64,000 nt of DNA from Desulfacinum hydrothermale DSM 13146 (lineage in GTDB: Bacteria; Desulfobacterota; Syntrophobacteria; Syntrophobacterales; DSM-9756), in the NCBI RefSeq assembly GCF_900176285.1, contig NZ_FWXF01000019.1:1-64000 (forward strand), in the 5' to 3' direction. Each line of letters opens with the position of its first letter. Positions within the stretch are counted from its first letter, which is position 1. Under the pieces are notes generated by a model. The model worked only from the letters and a program-made list of their open reading frames with translations, ran no database searches and was not told where the DNA came from. Of this stretch, positions 9,238 to 18,265 are shown one piece after another. The position numbers were made by a program, and so were the translations under genes.

Positions 9238-9293
9238 AAACGCCCCTCCCATCACCCGCTGGCCACCCAGGGTGCCGGCTTCCTGGGGCGTTT
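9238..9293. terminator. nested hairpin between convergent rlmB and yggS
   Basis: An inverted repeat AAACGCCCC (9238-9246) / GGGGCGTTT (9285-9293) encloses a second stem around GGCCACCC/GGGTGCC. It is placed between two converging genes and could end both transcripts. Confidence 0.5.
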
Positions 9294-9303
9294 CAACTCC
9301 TGC

Positions 9304-9999
9304 CTACTGGGGGCGAGCCCCAAACAGAGCCGTCCCCACTCGCACCATGGTGGCTCCTTCTTCCACCGCCACCTCGAAATCGTGGCTCATCCCCATGGAA
9401 AGTTCTGTCAACCGATCCGGATCGGAGGCTCTGTCCCGCAGCATCTGGAGAAGCCGACGCAGCCCGCTAAAGTGGGGACGTACCGCTTCCAGATCTTCCA
9501 GGTAGGGGGGCAGGGTCATGAGTCCCCGAACCTCCACCCCATCCATCCGGCTCACTTCGTCATAAAGCTTGGGAAGCTCCTCGGGATCCACCCCCGCCTT
9601 GGTCTCTTCGCCCCCCAGGCGGACCTGCAACAGGACCGGCATCCTCTTACCCAGGGAAGAGGCCCTTCGATCGATCTCCCGGGCCAGCTTCACCCGATCC
9701 ACCGTCTGGATCCAATGGAAACGGGCGATGGCGTGTTTGACCTTGTTGGTCTGTAGGTGACCGATGAAGTGCCACTCCAGATCCAAGTCCGCCAGGGAGT
9801 CCATCTTGCGAAGCGCCTCTTGAACGTAGTTCTCTCCCAATACCTTCAGCCCAGCGGCGACGCCTTGACGGATCCTTTCGGGGGCGACCGTCTTGGAGAC
9901 CGCGATGAGGCGGACCGAGGCCGGGTCCCTTCCCGACCGAAGGCAGGCATTGCGGATGCGATCCTGGACGCGTTGCAGGTTTGCTCGTATCGTCTCCAT
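9304..9999 (-). CDS. YggS/PROSC family PLP-binding protein
   Basis: About 231 residues of the single-domain alanine-racemase-like barrel used in PLP homeostasis. Signatures: LIAVSKTVAPERIRQ (the Lys binds PLP), LGENYVQEALRK, WHFIGHLQTNK, and the C-terminal LSMGMSHDFEVAVEEGATMVRVGTALFG. An upstream ATG at 10011 is also in frame, but METIRANL fits the family better. Last gene of the tatD-maf-yggS transcription unit. Confidence 0.93.
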   Translation of the reverse strand: METIRANLQRVQDRIRNACLRSGRDPASVRLIAVSKTVAPERIRQGVAAGLKVLGENYVQEALRKMDSLADLDLEWHFIGHLQTNKVKHAIARFHWIQTVDRVKLAREIDRRASSLGKRMPVLLQVRLGGEETKAGVDPEELPKLYDEVSRMDGVEVRGLMTLPPYLEDLEAVRPHFSGLRRLLQMLRDRASDPDRLTELSMGMSHDFEVAVEEGATMVRVGTALFGARPQ

Positions 10000-10029
10000 C
10001 ACTCCTCCCATGCCCCTTATTGTTACGCT

Positions 10030-10650
10030 CTATTCCGACGGCTCGATGACGCCGCATCCCATCAGCAATTCCACCGTCTCCGCCAGGGGAAGGCCCACCA
10101 CGTTGGTGTAGGACCCATGAACCCGCTGCACCAGGAAGGCGCCAAGCCCCTGGATGCCGTATCCCCCGGCCTTGTCCATGGGCTCGCCGGTTCTCACATA
10201 GGCCTGGATTTCTTCCTCCCGAAGATGGCGAAAGGAGACCCGGGTTCTCACCACCTGGGTTCGGAGAAAGCCCCTCTCCCGGCGTGCCAGGCTCACGGCC
10301 GTGAGCACCTCATGGGTTCGTCCGCTCAACCGGCGCAGCATCTTTGCGGCCTCCGCCGGGTTTTCCGGCTTGCCGAACGCCTGGCCCCCCATCACCACAC
10401 TGGTGTCCGCCGCCAACACCCACGCCCGGGGGAACCTTCGAGAAACCTCCCGGGCCTTGGAGGCGGCCACAGCACCAATCTCGTCCATGGGCCGATCCCC
10501 AAGGGGGGGCTCCTCAAAATCGCTGGGCACTGTTTGAAAGTGAAGCCCCAGGCCGGCCAAAAGCTCCCGGCGCCGGGGAGACGCCGACGCGAGGATGAGA
10601 GCCTCCCTGGTGCGATAAAGGGCCGGCGGCCCACCATGCGCCTCGTGCAT
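10030..10650 (-). CDS. Maf family nucleoside triphosphate pyrophosphatase
   Basis: 206 residues. Maf motifs are clear: ILASASPRRRELL (phosphate loop), WVLAADTSVV, GKPENPAEAAKMLRRLSG and the GGYGIQGLGAFLV near the C-terminus. It hydrolyses non-canonical or modified nucleotides to monophosphates (house-cleaning). The start ATG shares its A with the tatD stop codon (TGATG), so translation is coupled. The frame continues upstream inside tatD, but that extension is not family-like. Confidence 0.93.
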   Translation of the reverse strand: MHEAHGGPPALYRTREALILASASPRRRELLAGLGLHFQTVPSDFEEPPLGDRPMDEIGAVAASKAREVSRRFPRAWVLAADTSVVMGGQAFGKPENPAEAAKMLRRLSGRTHEVLTAVSLARRERGFLRTQVVRTRVSFRHLREEEIQAYVRTGEPMDKAGGYGIQGLGAFLVQRVHGSYTNVVGLPLAETVELLMGCGVIEPSE

Positions 10651-11471
10651 CAGGCCTTTTCCCCCGTTTCCCATCGCGCAAGGCCGAAAACCCGGTACGC
10701 GTTTTGGGTGGTCGCCTGCGCCACCGCCTCCAGGGAACATCCTCTCAGCTCGGCGATTCGGTGGGCGGTGTAGCGCACCAAGGCAGGTTCATTGGGCTTG
10801 CCGCGAAACGGCACGGGAGTGAGAAAGGGAGCGTCCGTTTCCACCAACAGTCGATCCAGGGGGGCCTTGCGGGCCACTTCCTGTTGGGCGGCGGCGTTCT
10901 TGTACGTTACGGTCCCGGGTATGGAGAGGTAGAGTCCCAGATCCAAGGCCCTTTTCGCCACATCCCAGTCCCCGGAAAAGCAGTGGAGCACGCTGGGCGG
11001 CAACTGGGGGGCCCAGGGACTCATCTCACGGAAGAAGTCATCGAAGGCGTCCCGCACATGGAAAACGGCGGGAAGCTGCATCTTGGCCGCCAGCTCCAAC
11101 TGCTGGCCGAAGCACCGCCTCTGGACGGACCGAGGCTGGCGATCGCGGAAATAGTCCAGTCCTATCTCTCCCAACGCCACCACCTTGGGGTTTCGAGCCA
11201 AAGCGGCCATCTGCTCCAGATCGGCTTCACCCAGCTGCCTGGCCCCATGGGGGTGTAGGCCCACCGTGGCGAACACAAAGGAGTGCTCTTGACTCAACGA
11301 AACCGCCTTGGCGCTGGTGGCCGGATCGATACCGATGCTGACAATCCGGTCCACTCCCGCCTGGGCGCATCGCCGGAAGACCCCTTCCAGGTCGTGAACC
11401 AGTTCGGGAAAGTCCAGGTGGGCGTGTGTGTCCACCAGAAAGACTTCATCCATCGATTTGTTCATTTCCAT
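10650..11471 (-). CDS. tatD: TatD family metal-dependent DNase/hydrolase
   Basis: 273 residues with the TatD metal-binding set: VDTHAHLDF at the N-terminus, LGEIGLDYFRD (Glu ligand), VFHVRDA (His ligand), LHCFSG and the C-terminal LLVETDAPFLTPVPFRGKPNEPA. It is a 3'-5' exonuclease or deoxyribonuclease family linked to DNA repair and quality control. Start at 11471 has GAGG upstream; later ATGs at 11465 and 11453 are possible. First gene of the unit tatD-maf-yggS. Confidence 0.93.
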   Translation of the reverse strand: MEMNKSMDEVFLVDTHAHLDFPELVHDLEGVFRRCAQAGVDRIVSIGIDPATSAKAVSLSQEHSFVFATVGLHPHGARQLGEADLEQMAALARNPKVVALGEIGLDYFRDRQPRSVQRRCFGQQLELAAKMQLPAVFHVRDAFDDFFREMSPWAPQLPPSVLHCFSGDWDVAKRALDLGLYLSIPGTVTYKNAAAQQEVARKAPLDRLLVETDAPFLTPVPFRGKPNEPALVRYTAHRIAELRGCSLEAVAQATTQNAYRVFGLARWETGEKA

Positions 11472-12235
11472 TCACCTATCCTCAGGAGCTTGTCCTAGAA
11501 CGCCTCGGCCGATGATCCCCTCAAAGCGCGCGCCCACAACGCCGCCAACCCATGGATTCTTCCTCTTGACGGCCAGGAAGGATCGATGGCCAATGGGGGT
11601 TTCATTGGTCGCCCGGCCCACTTCGCCCCCCGGTGCCCTTGGGAAGCCCAAAACGCCCATAAAGTGGCGGCCGGTGTGCACCTGGGCTTTTCGCACAATG
11701 GTCGAAGGAAATCAACCGCCGCCTGACGCCCCGCCTCGCTGCGGAGGAAGGAATCCATCGAAGTTTTCAGTTGTTAGGCTTAACCGATGAACTTCATTGA
11801 ACTAATTATGTATTGGAGCGTCGTCCCTTTTGGCTTATGATGGCCGTCCATAAGCAGAATTTTAGGAGGCTGTGTGACAAGGGCCCCTCGGCTTCTTGTT
11901 GGCCTTTCTGACAAATGGAACTCCACTGTGCCATGTGATGTTTTTAAGCTTTGTCGAGACGGGTTCGGAACCCGCCCCTACTACCGCAAAGTCAGGGCGG
12001 CAGCACGGGCCCGCCTGGTGGCTTCGAGCTTCCGTCCGCACAAGAAGGGAGCAACCTGGGCGTTCTCGGACAAACTCCTGGAGGCAGTCTGAGAAGTCAA
12101 CAAAGAGCCCCATGGCCCATTGGAATTTCAATTGGTTAGAAATCCCCAAAAAGCCGAAAGGCCATTCACGGGCGGCCTTCTAAAACGTTAAAATTAAACG
12201 CAAACACCTTGACACCCCAGTGTATGGAGCGATCG
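11472..12235. other. long intergenic region with repeat copy B
   Basis: 764 bases between divergent tatD and nrdJ. 11490-11790 shows no convincing gene. 11790-11863 is A+T-rich and may hold promoter elements. 11864-12168 is the dispersed repeat. 12170-12235 is the nrdJ leader. No cobalamin riboswitch was recognised. Confidence 0.6.
11864..12168 (+). repeat. dispersed intergenic repeat, composite copy B
   Basis: Left arm (11864-11960) matches copy D, sharing the block CTGTGCCATGTGATGTTT. The centre has the GGGTTCGGAACCCGCCCCTA palindrome and the GGGAGCAA..TGGGCGTT..TCGGACA right half shared with copies A and C. The extra right arm (about 12078-12168) is an inverted version of the A/C left arm. 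It is therefore longer than the other copies and flanked by inverted arms. Confidence 0.8.
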
Positions 12236-14545
12236 ATGATGATGGACGAAGCAGGCGCGCCCACGGCGTCTACGGTCAGCACTCCAACCGGCGAGACCTC
12301 TTCGAGGACACAGTCGGCTCAGGCAAAGATGAAGAAAGACAAACGATCCCAGCCAGCGGTTCCCAAAGCAAAACCGAAACTTTCTTCCAATGCCCACGTG
12401 GTCCTTCGCAAGCGCTACCTAAAGAAAGATCACAAGGGCGAGCCGGTGGAAACCCCCGAGGAGCTCTTCTGGCGCGTGGCACGGGCCATTGCGGAGGCGG
12501 ATGCCCACTACGGCGCCACGGCCGAAGAGGTGGAGGATACGGCCGTTCGCTTTTACAACCTCATGACCGCCTTGGATTTCCTGCCCAATTCCCCCACGCT
12601 CATGAACGCCGGCACGGAATTGGGCCAACTTTCGGCCTGCTTCGTGCTCCCCGTGGGCGATTCCCTGGAGGAGATTTTCGAAGCGGTGAAGCACGCCGCC
12701 AAGATCCACCAGAGCGGCGGCGGCACGGGCTTTTCCTTCTCACGCCTTCGGCCCGAGGGGGATGTGGTCAAGAGCACCAACGGGGTGGCCAGCGGGCCCG
12801 TCAGCTTCATGTCCGTTTTCGATTCCGCCACGGACACCATCAAACAGGGCGGGCGCCGCCGCGGTGCCAATATGGGCATCCTGCGGGTCGACCATCCGGA
12901 CATCGAACGCTTCATCACGTGCAAGCATGACAACGACCGCTTGACCAACTTCAACATCTCGGTGGCCATCACGGACACCTTCATGAAAGCGCTGGAGGCG
13001 GACGAGGACTACGACCTGATCAACCCCCGCAGCGGTGAAAAAGCGGGGCGTCTTTCGGCCCGCAAGGTTTTCGACCAGATCGTTGAGTCGGCCTGGAAAA
13101 ACGGCGAGCCCGGGGTCATCTTCCTGGACAGCATCAACAAAGACAACCCCACTCCCCACGTGGGCCTGATCGAAAGCACCAACCCGTGTGGCGAGCAACC
13201 GCTTCTGCCCTACGAGTCGTGCAACCTGGGGTCCATCAACCTGGCGCACATGGTTCGAGACGGCCGCATCGACTACGAACACCTCAAAGAGGTGGTTTGG
13301 GAAGCGGTGCATTTCCTGGACAACGTGATCGATGTGAACAAATACCCCCTGGCCAAGATCCGGGAGATGACGCTGTCCAATCGCAAGATCGGCCTGGGCG
13401 TCATGGGCTTTGCGGACATGCTGGTGTCCTTGGGCATCCCGTACAATTCCGAGGAAGCCGTGGAAACGGCCGAGGAGGTCATGGCCTTCATTCAAAAGGA
13501 GTCCAAGGCGGCCTCTGCAGAACTGGGCAAGACCCGCGGCAATTTTCCCAATTTCAAGGGATCCATCCACGATCCGGCCATGGGCGCCAGCACCCCCACC
13601 ATGCGAAACGCCACCACCACCACCATCGCCCCCACCGGAACCATCAGCATCCTGGCCGGATGCTCCAGCGGTGTGGAACCCATCTTCGCCGTCACCTTCG
13701 TGCGCAAGGTCCTGGACGGGGAAGAACTTCTGGAGGTGCACCCGCTGTTTGAAAAGGCGGCCAAAGAAAAAGGCTTTTACAGCCAGGAACTCATGAAGAA
13801 GATCGCCTCCAAAGGCAGCATCCAGGATTTTAGCGAGATCCCGGAAGAGGTGCGCCGTGTGTTCGTGGTGGCCCACGATGTGAGCCCCGAATGGCATATC
13901 CGGATCCAAGCCGCGTTCCAGCGCCACACGGACAACGCGGTGAGCAAGACCATCAACTTCCCCCACTCGGCCACGATCCAGGACGTCTACGACACCTACC
14001 TCCAGGCCTACAAGAGCGGGTGCAAGGGCCTGACCATCTACCGGGACGGAAGCCGGGATGCGCAGGTTCTCAATATCCAAAAAGAACCGGAATATCCCCA
14101 GGTGGAACCCCGTCCCAGGCCGGACAAGACCATCGGGGCCACAGAACGCATCAACACGGGATGCGGCAAGCTCTACGTCACCATCAACCGGGATGAATAC
14201 GGCTTCTGCGAGGTTTTCGCCCAGATGGGCAAGGCCGGTGGCTGTGCCTATTCCCAGATCGAGGCCACGGCCCGGCTCATCTCGCTCGCCCTCCGGTCCG
14301 GCGTGCGCATAGAGGCCATCATCCGCCAACTCATGGGCATCCGCTGCCCGTCGCCCATTTGGCAAAACGGAGAACAGATCCTGTCGTGCACCGATGCCAT
14401 CGCCAAGGTGCTCAACCACCAGGCACAGGCCAACGTGGAGTCCGCCTTGCAGGAAATGGGCGCCTGTCCGGACTGCGGCGCGTCGGTGGAACACGAGGGG
14501 GGATGCATTGTCTGCAGGGCGTGCGGATTTTCCCGGTGCGCTTAA
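12236..14545 (+). CDS. nrdJ: vitamin B12-dependent (class II) ribonucleoside-diphosphate reductase
   Basis: Makes deoxynucleotides using adenosylcobalamin, independent of oxygen. 769 residues. After a low-complexity N-terminus come [25 protein letters not shown] (first redox Cys), [31 protein letters not shown] (radical Cys and Glu) and [18 protein letters not shown]. The C-terminal TSCPD-type domain begins around [11 protein letters not shown] and ends in a CPDCG...CRACG zinc-ribbon-like tail that probably carries the reducing cysteines. The ATG at 12236 has GGAG six bases upstream; TTG 12209 and ATG 12224 are alternatives. Confidence 0.96.
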   Translation: MMMDEAGAPTASTVSTPTGETSSRTQSAQAKMKKDKRSQPAVPKAKPKLSSNAHVVLRKRYLKKDHKGEPVETPEELFWRVARAIAEADAHYGATAEEVEDTAVRFYNLMTALDFLPNSPTLMNAGTELGQLSACFVLPVGDSLEEIFEAVKHAAKIHQSGGGTGFSFSRLRPEGDVVKSTNGVASGPVSFMSVFDSATDTIKQGGRRRGANMGILRVDHPDIERFITCKHDNDRLTNFNISVAITDTFMKALEADEDYDLINPRSGEKAGRLSARKVFDQIVESAWKNGEPGVIFLDSINKDNPTPHVGLIESTNPCGEQPLLPYESCNLGSINLAHMVRDGRIDYEHLKEVVWEAVHFLDNVIDVNKYPLAKIREMTLSNRKIGLGVMGFADMLVSLGIPYNSEEAVETAEEVMAFIQKESKAASAELGKTRGNFPNFKGSIHDPAMGASTPTMRNATTTTIAPTGTISILAGCSSGVEPIFAVTFVRKVLDGEELLEVHPLFEKAAKEKGFYSQELMKKIASKGSIQDFSEIPEEVRRVFVVAHDVSPEWHIRIQAAFQRHTDNAVSKTINFPHSATIQDVYDTYLQAYKSGCKGLTIYRDGSRDAQVLNIQKEPEYPQVEPRPRPDKTIGATERINTGCGKLYVTINRDEYGFCEVFAQMGKAGGCAYSQIEATARLISLALRSGVRIEAIIRQLMGIRCPSPIWQNGEQILSCTDAIAKVLNHQAQANVESALQEMGACPDCGASVEHEGGCIVCRACGFSRCA

Positions 14546-14567
14546 ACCCTGGGGGCCCAGCAAAGTC

Positions 14568-15254
14568 ATGACCCCATCAGATGGGCTCCATGGTTCCAGC
14601 CTACCCACCCCCGCTGAGGCCATTGCCCTTCAAAAAGAATTGGCGGGCAGGGTGCGCTTGTGCCCCCTGCCCGCCCGGGTTCGCGTGGTCGCCGCCGCCG
14701 ATCTGTCCTATCTTCCTTCCAAGGAACTCATTGCCGTTGTGCTTGCCTTCTCCTGGCCTTCTCTGGAGCTTCTGGAAACGGCGCATGTGCGCCGACCGGT
14801 GGAATTTCCCTATGTTCCCGGGCTGCTCAGCTTTCGGGAACTGCCCGCCGTAACGGCGGCCTTCGAAAAACTTCGGCATCGCCCCGACGTCTTGCTGTGC
14901 GACGGACAAGGCCTGGCACATCCCAGGCGATTCGGGCTGGCTTGCCACGTGGGATTGGTCTTAGATCTTCCGACGGTGGGCTGTGCCAAAAAGCGCCTTT
15001 GTGGAGACCACGATCCCGTGGGAACCGAAAAGGGATGCCGAAGCGTGCTAACCCTCCAGGGGGATCCCGTGGGATACGTGTATCGCTCGCGAACGGGCGT
15101 CAAGCCCATCTACGTATCGCCGGGCCACAAAGCGGATCTGGAAAGCTCGCTTGATCTGGTGGAAAGGTGCGTCCGACGCTACAGGATCCCCGAACCCCTG
15201 CGCCTGGCCCACAACACGGTCACCCGCCTGAAAAAGAACGCCCACTCCCCCTGA
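14568..15254 (+). CDS. nfi: endonuclease V (deoxyinosine 3'-endonuclease)
   Basis: 228 residues. It cleaves the second phosphodiester 3' to deoxyinosine in damaged DNA. Catalytic residues of the family are visible: Asp in AAADLSY (about residue 45), Glu in YVPGLLSFRE (about 91) and Asp in VLLCDGQGLAHPRRFGLACHVG (about 112), followed by VGCAKKRL. The gene follows nrdJ by 22 bases, so DNA precursor synthesis and repair are likely co-transcribed. The start ATG at 14568 lacks a strong ribosome site. Confidence 0.93.
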   Translation: MTPSDGLHGSSLPTPAEAIALQKELAGRVRLCPLPARVRVVAAADLSYLPSKELIAVVLAFSWPSLELLETAHVRRPVEFPYVPGLLSFRELPAVTAAFEKLRHRPDVLLCDGQGLAHPRRFGLACHVGLVLDLPTVGCAKKRLCGDHDPVGTEKGCRSVLTLQGDPVGYVYRSRTGVKPIYVSPGHKADLESSLDLVERCVRRYRIPEPLRLAHNTVTRLKKNAHSP

Positions 15255-15352
15255 CCTTGCCGGCTTTTCCCCCGTTCGGCGCCCCGGGCCCACGCCGCAG
15301 GCCCGATCCCGGCCGAAGAGTCTTCCTCAAAACGGGCCTGACCCCCCCGCTC

Positions 15353-16117
15353 TCACCCAAGCTCGGGGGGCTGCAGGTATTCTTGAAACCACTCCACCGT
15401 GGCGGCCAGGAGTTTCTTTCGAACGGCTTCGTCCAAGAAGCGGTGATCCCCTTCTTCCAACAGCCAGAGCCGCTTGGGCTCCCCCAGCCGCCCATAGATG
15501 TCCACGGCATGGGACCAGGGAACCAGTTCGTCCTGGATTCCGTGGGCCACCAGCACCCGGGTCAATCCGGGCGATTCCGGAACGGTCGCGGGTTCTCCCA
15601 AGGCAAGACTCGACGGCCAGGTAGGCGTGGACGGTCGGGGAAGCGTCTTGTGGGCAAGAAGCCCCCACAGCGAACACGGCGCCGCCCAGGTCACCACGGC
15701 GCCCACTCGGTGGGGGTCGCGGGAGGCCACCACAAGGGAAACAAAGCCGCCCAAACTCGATCCGAAGAGCCCCACAGGGCCGGCGCCCCACTCCTTCTCC
15801 ACCCAGTCAAGCACCTCCTCCAGGTCCTCCACTCGGCTACCCACCAGGCTCTCGCCGAAAGCGCTCTCATTGCGGCCGCATCCAGTGAAATCAAACCGAA
15901 GGGCGGACAGCCCTTGGTGGGCCAAGCGCTCGGCCACCGCCACCAGCTTGGCGCTCTGCATGGAACTCAACATCCCATGACAGCACACCACCAGGGGAAA
16001 AGGGGACGCCCCTTCCTTCAAGGCCTGCGGGGAGAGGTGCAGCATCGCGGGCAGGACCCCTCGGGACGTGCGAATCTCCATTGGCCGGCATCGGGCCCTC
16101 GTCTCCCGTGTGCGCAC
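15353..16117 (-). CDS. alpha/beta hydrolase
   Basis: 254 residues with the serine hydrolase fold. Oxyanion strand VVCCHGMLS, nucleophile elbow GLFGSSLGG, Asp region VLVAHGIQDELVPW and catalytic His in LLEEGDHRFLDE. It resembles the BAAT/Acyl-CoA thioester hydrolase or dienelactone-hydrolase-like esterases, but the substrate cannot be told. A GTG at 16117 preceded by GGTGA is the likely start; an ATG at 16081 is possible. It is convergent with endonuclease V and downstream of the methyltransferase gene. Confidence 0.88.
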   Translation of the reverse strand: MRTRETRARCRPMEIRTSRGVLPAMLHLSPQALKEGASPFPLVVCCHGMLSSMQSAKLVAVAERLAHQGLSALRFDFTGCGRNESAFGESLVGSRVEDLEEVLDWVEKEWGAGPVGLFGSSLGGFVSLVVASRDPHRVGAVVTWAAPCSLWGLLAHKTLPRPSTPTWPSSLALGEPATVPESPGLTRVLVAHGIQDELVPWSHAVDIYGRLGEPKRLWLLEEGDHRFLDEAVRKKLLAATVEWFQEYLQPPELG

Positions 16118-16134
16118 GCTGTCACCCCCCCGGC

Positions 16135-16827
16135 TTAAATTTCCGCTTTTCGCCGCACGGCGTAGAGCCCCACCTCTATTTCGTCCTCGGGGCCTCGCAG
16201 GCGGATCACCTTCTCCTTGTAACCGAAGGTCTTTACCAACTCCGCGAAAAAACCAGGTGCCTTCAACTGCTTGTTTTTAGTCAGGAAGATGGTACCTCCC
16301 GGCGCCAAGACCTCATCCAGGAATCCAACCAGCACGGGATAGCTTTCCCGGTCGTAGAGCACCTCCGAGCCCACAATCATGGGATAAGGGGTCGGCACGT
16401 GGGGGGACGTCCAATCGATCCGGCGCACCTCCGCCCGGTCTTGGCACCCGTTTAACAGCACATTGGCACGGGCGAAGAGCAGAGCATCGTCGTTCATATC
16501 GGAGATCGTCACCCGATGGCCCTTCACCGCGGCATAGACTCCCACAACCCCCAGGCCGGCCCCGATTTCCAGGATCCGTCGATCCGGTAGCACCTGCTGC
16601 TTTCCAAGAAAAGAGGCCAAAACGAAGGAAGATTCCCACACCTTGGCCCACAGGGGCAGATCTTCGAGAGAAAACCGGTCCTGTTCCACCAGTTTTTCGA
16701 TGGTGCCTTCAAAGTCGGCCAACTGGGCGATCTTGAGAGTCTCATCTCCGATGCGAAGGTCTGTCACCTCCACCTTGTATTTGGCTTCGATCTGGGACAA
16801 AAGCACATCCAACGGCGTCTTGTGCAC
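16135..16827 (-). CDS. class I SAM-dependent methyltransferase (protein-lysine methyltransferase type)
   Basis: About 230 residues. The SAM-binding motif ILEIGAGLGVVGVYAA is preceded by a conserved DLPLWAKVWESSFVLASFL. Motif II gives VTISDMNDDALLFARANVLLNG, and MIVGSEVLYDRESYPVL is the post-II motif. This pattern (W..vw.....L, then GaGlGl.g) is typical of METTL21/Nnt1-like enzymes. GTG at 16827 has AAAGGAG at good spacing, whereas the ATG at 16833 directly abuts it. The target is unknown. Confidence 0.85.
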   Translation of the reverse strand: MHKTPLDVLLSQIEAKYKVEVTDLRIGDETLKIAQLADFEGTIEKLVEQDRFSLEDLPLWAKVWESSFVLASFLGKQQVLPDRRILEIGAGLGVVGVYAAVKGHRVTISDMNDDALLFARANVLLNGCQDRAEVRRIDWTSPHVPTPYPMIVGSEVLYDRESYPVLVGFLDEVLAPGGTIFLTKNKQLKAPGFFAELVKTFGYKEKVIRLRGPEDEIEVGLYAVRRKAEI

Positions 16828-17039
16828 ACTCATCTCCTTTGATTCGACAAGGGTTCCGAAGCCTGCCCCCGCTCGGCGGATATGAGGAAAGGGCAGGAGG
16901 TTCTTACTTTCATGGTAGTGCGGAGGCCCGCCCGTCACGACCTCCTTGTCCATCGGTCCAAGACCCATTATGTTAGAGACGACGCGTGGCCGCCCACACC
17001 GCACGCGGTTCAAACCTCACACCCGAAGGGAGGCGTACC

Positions 17040-17429
17040 ATGCCCTCATGGATTCCTTTCGCAGAAGGTTCTTATATCATTGAGCGGGCCTACCTGGTTA
17101 CCCCCTTGGAACGCGCCGTGGAGCTTACGGAAGGCTTGTTGGAAGTAACCCGGGACGCCCTGGACGATCGTGTCATGCAGGGGCGGGCTTACGTGCAAAA
17201 CAGCCACATGGTTCGCCTCTTGGAAGACGAGGAGACCTTCGACCTGGTCATGGATCTGGGCGAAGGGTTCCGCTACCGGCTCGTCGCCCCCCATTTGCAG
17301 GCGGGCAAGGTCTTCGAACCAACAACCCGGTCCCTGGTCCATTTCAGCCCCACCGGTCCGCTCCAGTCCCTGAGCGATCCGGACTACGACCGGCTGTGCC
17401 GCCGGCTTCAACTGGCCACCACCCCCTGA
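17040..17429 (+). CDS. conserved small protein of unknown function
   Basis: 129 residues starting at ATG 17040 behind a good GGGAGGCG site. No family recognised. It is acidic and soluble-looking, with no signal peptide or membrane segment. The N-terminal IPFAEGSYIIERAYLVTPLERAVELTEGLLEV and the C-terminal YDRLCRRLQLA suggest a compact alpha/beta fold. It stands alone and converges on the macro-domain gene with only 10 bases between the stops. Confidence 0.7.
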   Translation: MPSWIPFAEGSYIIERAYLVTPLERAVELTEGLLEVTRDALDDRVMQGRAYVQNSHMVRLLEDEETFDLVMDLGEGFRYRLVAPHLQAGKVFEPTTRSLVHFSPTGPLQSLSDPDYDRLCRRLQLATTP

Positions 17430-17439
17430 AGGGGCACCC

Positions 17440-17970
17440 CTATTCCATCTCCTCCAAAGCCTTTTGAAAAACCTGAAGATCCTCCTCACTCCACAGGCAA
17501 AAGACCACGTCCTCCAGGGTGGTCTCTTCTCTTTTGAGAAAGTCTGCCACGGTGTTCAGCATGATCCGGGCGCAACGATCCTTGGGAAAGCCGAAGATGC
17601 CCGTGCTGATGGCCGGGAAAGCCACACTCTTCAGGCCCTTTTCCGTGGCCCGAAGCAGGCTGTTCCGGGTGGCGTTTTCCAGCTTCCGGTCTTCGTCCCC
17701 CTCCCCCATGCGCGGCCCCACGGCATGGATCACGTACCGCGCCTTCAGGTTGCCCGCACCCGTTATGACGGCCCCTCCCACATGGGTGCCTCCGATGCGG
17801 TTACACTCTTCCTGGATGCTCGGTCCGCCTTTGGTGCGGATGGCCCCGGCCACGCCCCCTCCCAGAACGAGCTGGGCATTGGCGGCATTGACGATGGCGT
17901 CCGTGTCCATCTCCGTGATGTCACCCCGGATCAGTCGAATCACCTTGGTGCCTATCCTCTTTTGGTCCAT
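17440..17970 (-). CDS. macro-domain protein (O-acetyl-ADP-ribose deacetylase type)
   Basis: 176 residues of a single macro domain that binds ADP-ribose and removes it or its O-acetyl form. Motifs: RGDITEMDTDAIVNAANAQLVLGGGVAGAIRTKGG, GAGNLKARYVIHAVGPR and VAFPAISTGIFGFP. The catalytic Asn and the glycine-rich loop are present. The ATG at 17970 follows GGGAGGAAACC. It is probably translated soon after the 18002-18265 gene (31-base gap) in the beta-CASP operon. Confidence 0.92.
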   Translation of the reverse strand: MDQKRIGTKVIRLIRGDITEMDTDAIVNAANAQLVLGGGVAGAIRTKGGPSIQEECNRIGGTHVGGAVITGAGNLKARYVIHAVGPRMGEGDEDRKLENATRNSLLRATEKGLKSVAFPAISTGIFGFPKDRCARIMLNTVADFLKREETTLEDVVFCLWSEEDLQVFQKALEEME

Positions 17971-18001
17971 GGTTTCCTCCCGCATCCGGCTTGCATGGGA
18001 T

Positions 18002-18265
18002 TCAGGTCCCCTCGGGACCGCTCGCCAAGCGGTCCACGGCTCGATCCAACGGAAGCCATTCTTCACCCACCCGAACCGTCACAAAGGAGCCGCCGTGCTC
18101 CAGACGATGAAGACGAGCCCGGCTCAGGATGGCCGCCTTCACGGCCGATCGCCTTTCGCGCGGCACGCCTTCCACCGCCTCATGAACAAGGGTCTCCAAT
18201 AGGGTCCGCTCCCTTTGGAACACATACTTTTCCAGCTCTTCTTTCATGGGCACCGCTTTCCTCAT
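18002..18265 (-). CDS. small protein of unknown function coupled to the beta-CASP nuclease
   Basis: 87 residues. The ATG at 18265 overlaps the stop of the upstream nuclease by 4 bases (ATGA). A second ATG at 18247 has GAGGAAAG before it. The sequence is helical and charged: KEELEKYVFQRERTLLETLVHEAVEGVPRERRSAVKAAILSR, then a short beta-like VTVRVGEEWLPL. No family recognised. The coupling suggests an accessory role to the nuclease, but that is inference. Confidence 0.65.
   Translation of the reverse strand: MRKAVPMKEELEKYVFQRERTLLETLVHEAVEGVPRERRSAVKAAILSRARLHRLEHGGSFVTVRVGEEWLPLDRAVDRLASGPEGT

Noticed and set aside
11472-12235. Cobalamin riboswitch ahead of the B12-dependent reductase
   Set aside because: No B12-box-like sequence was seen; the region is explained by the dispersed repeat.
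12740-14623. 627-residue open frame on the minus strand
   Set aside because: It lies entirely antisense to nrdJ. Its protein is His/Gly/Val-rich shadow text caused by high third-position G+C.
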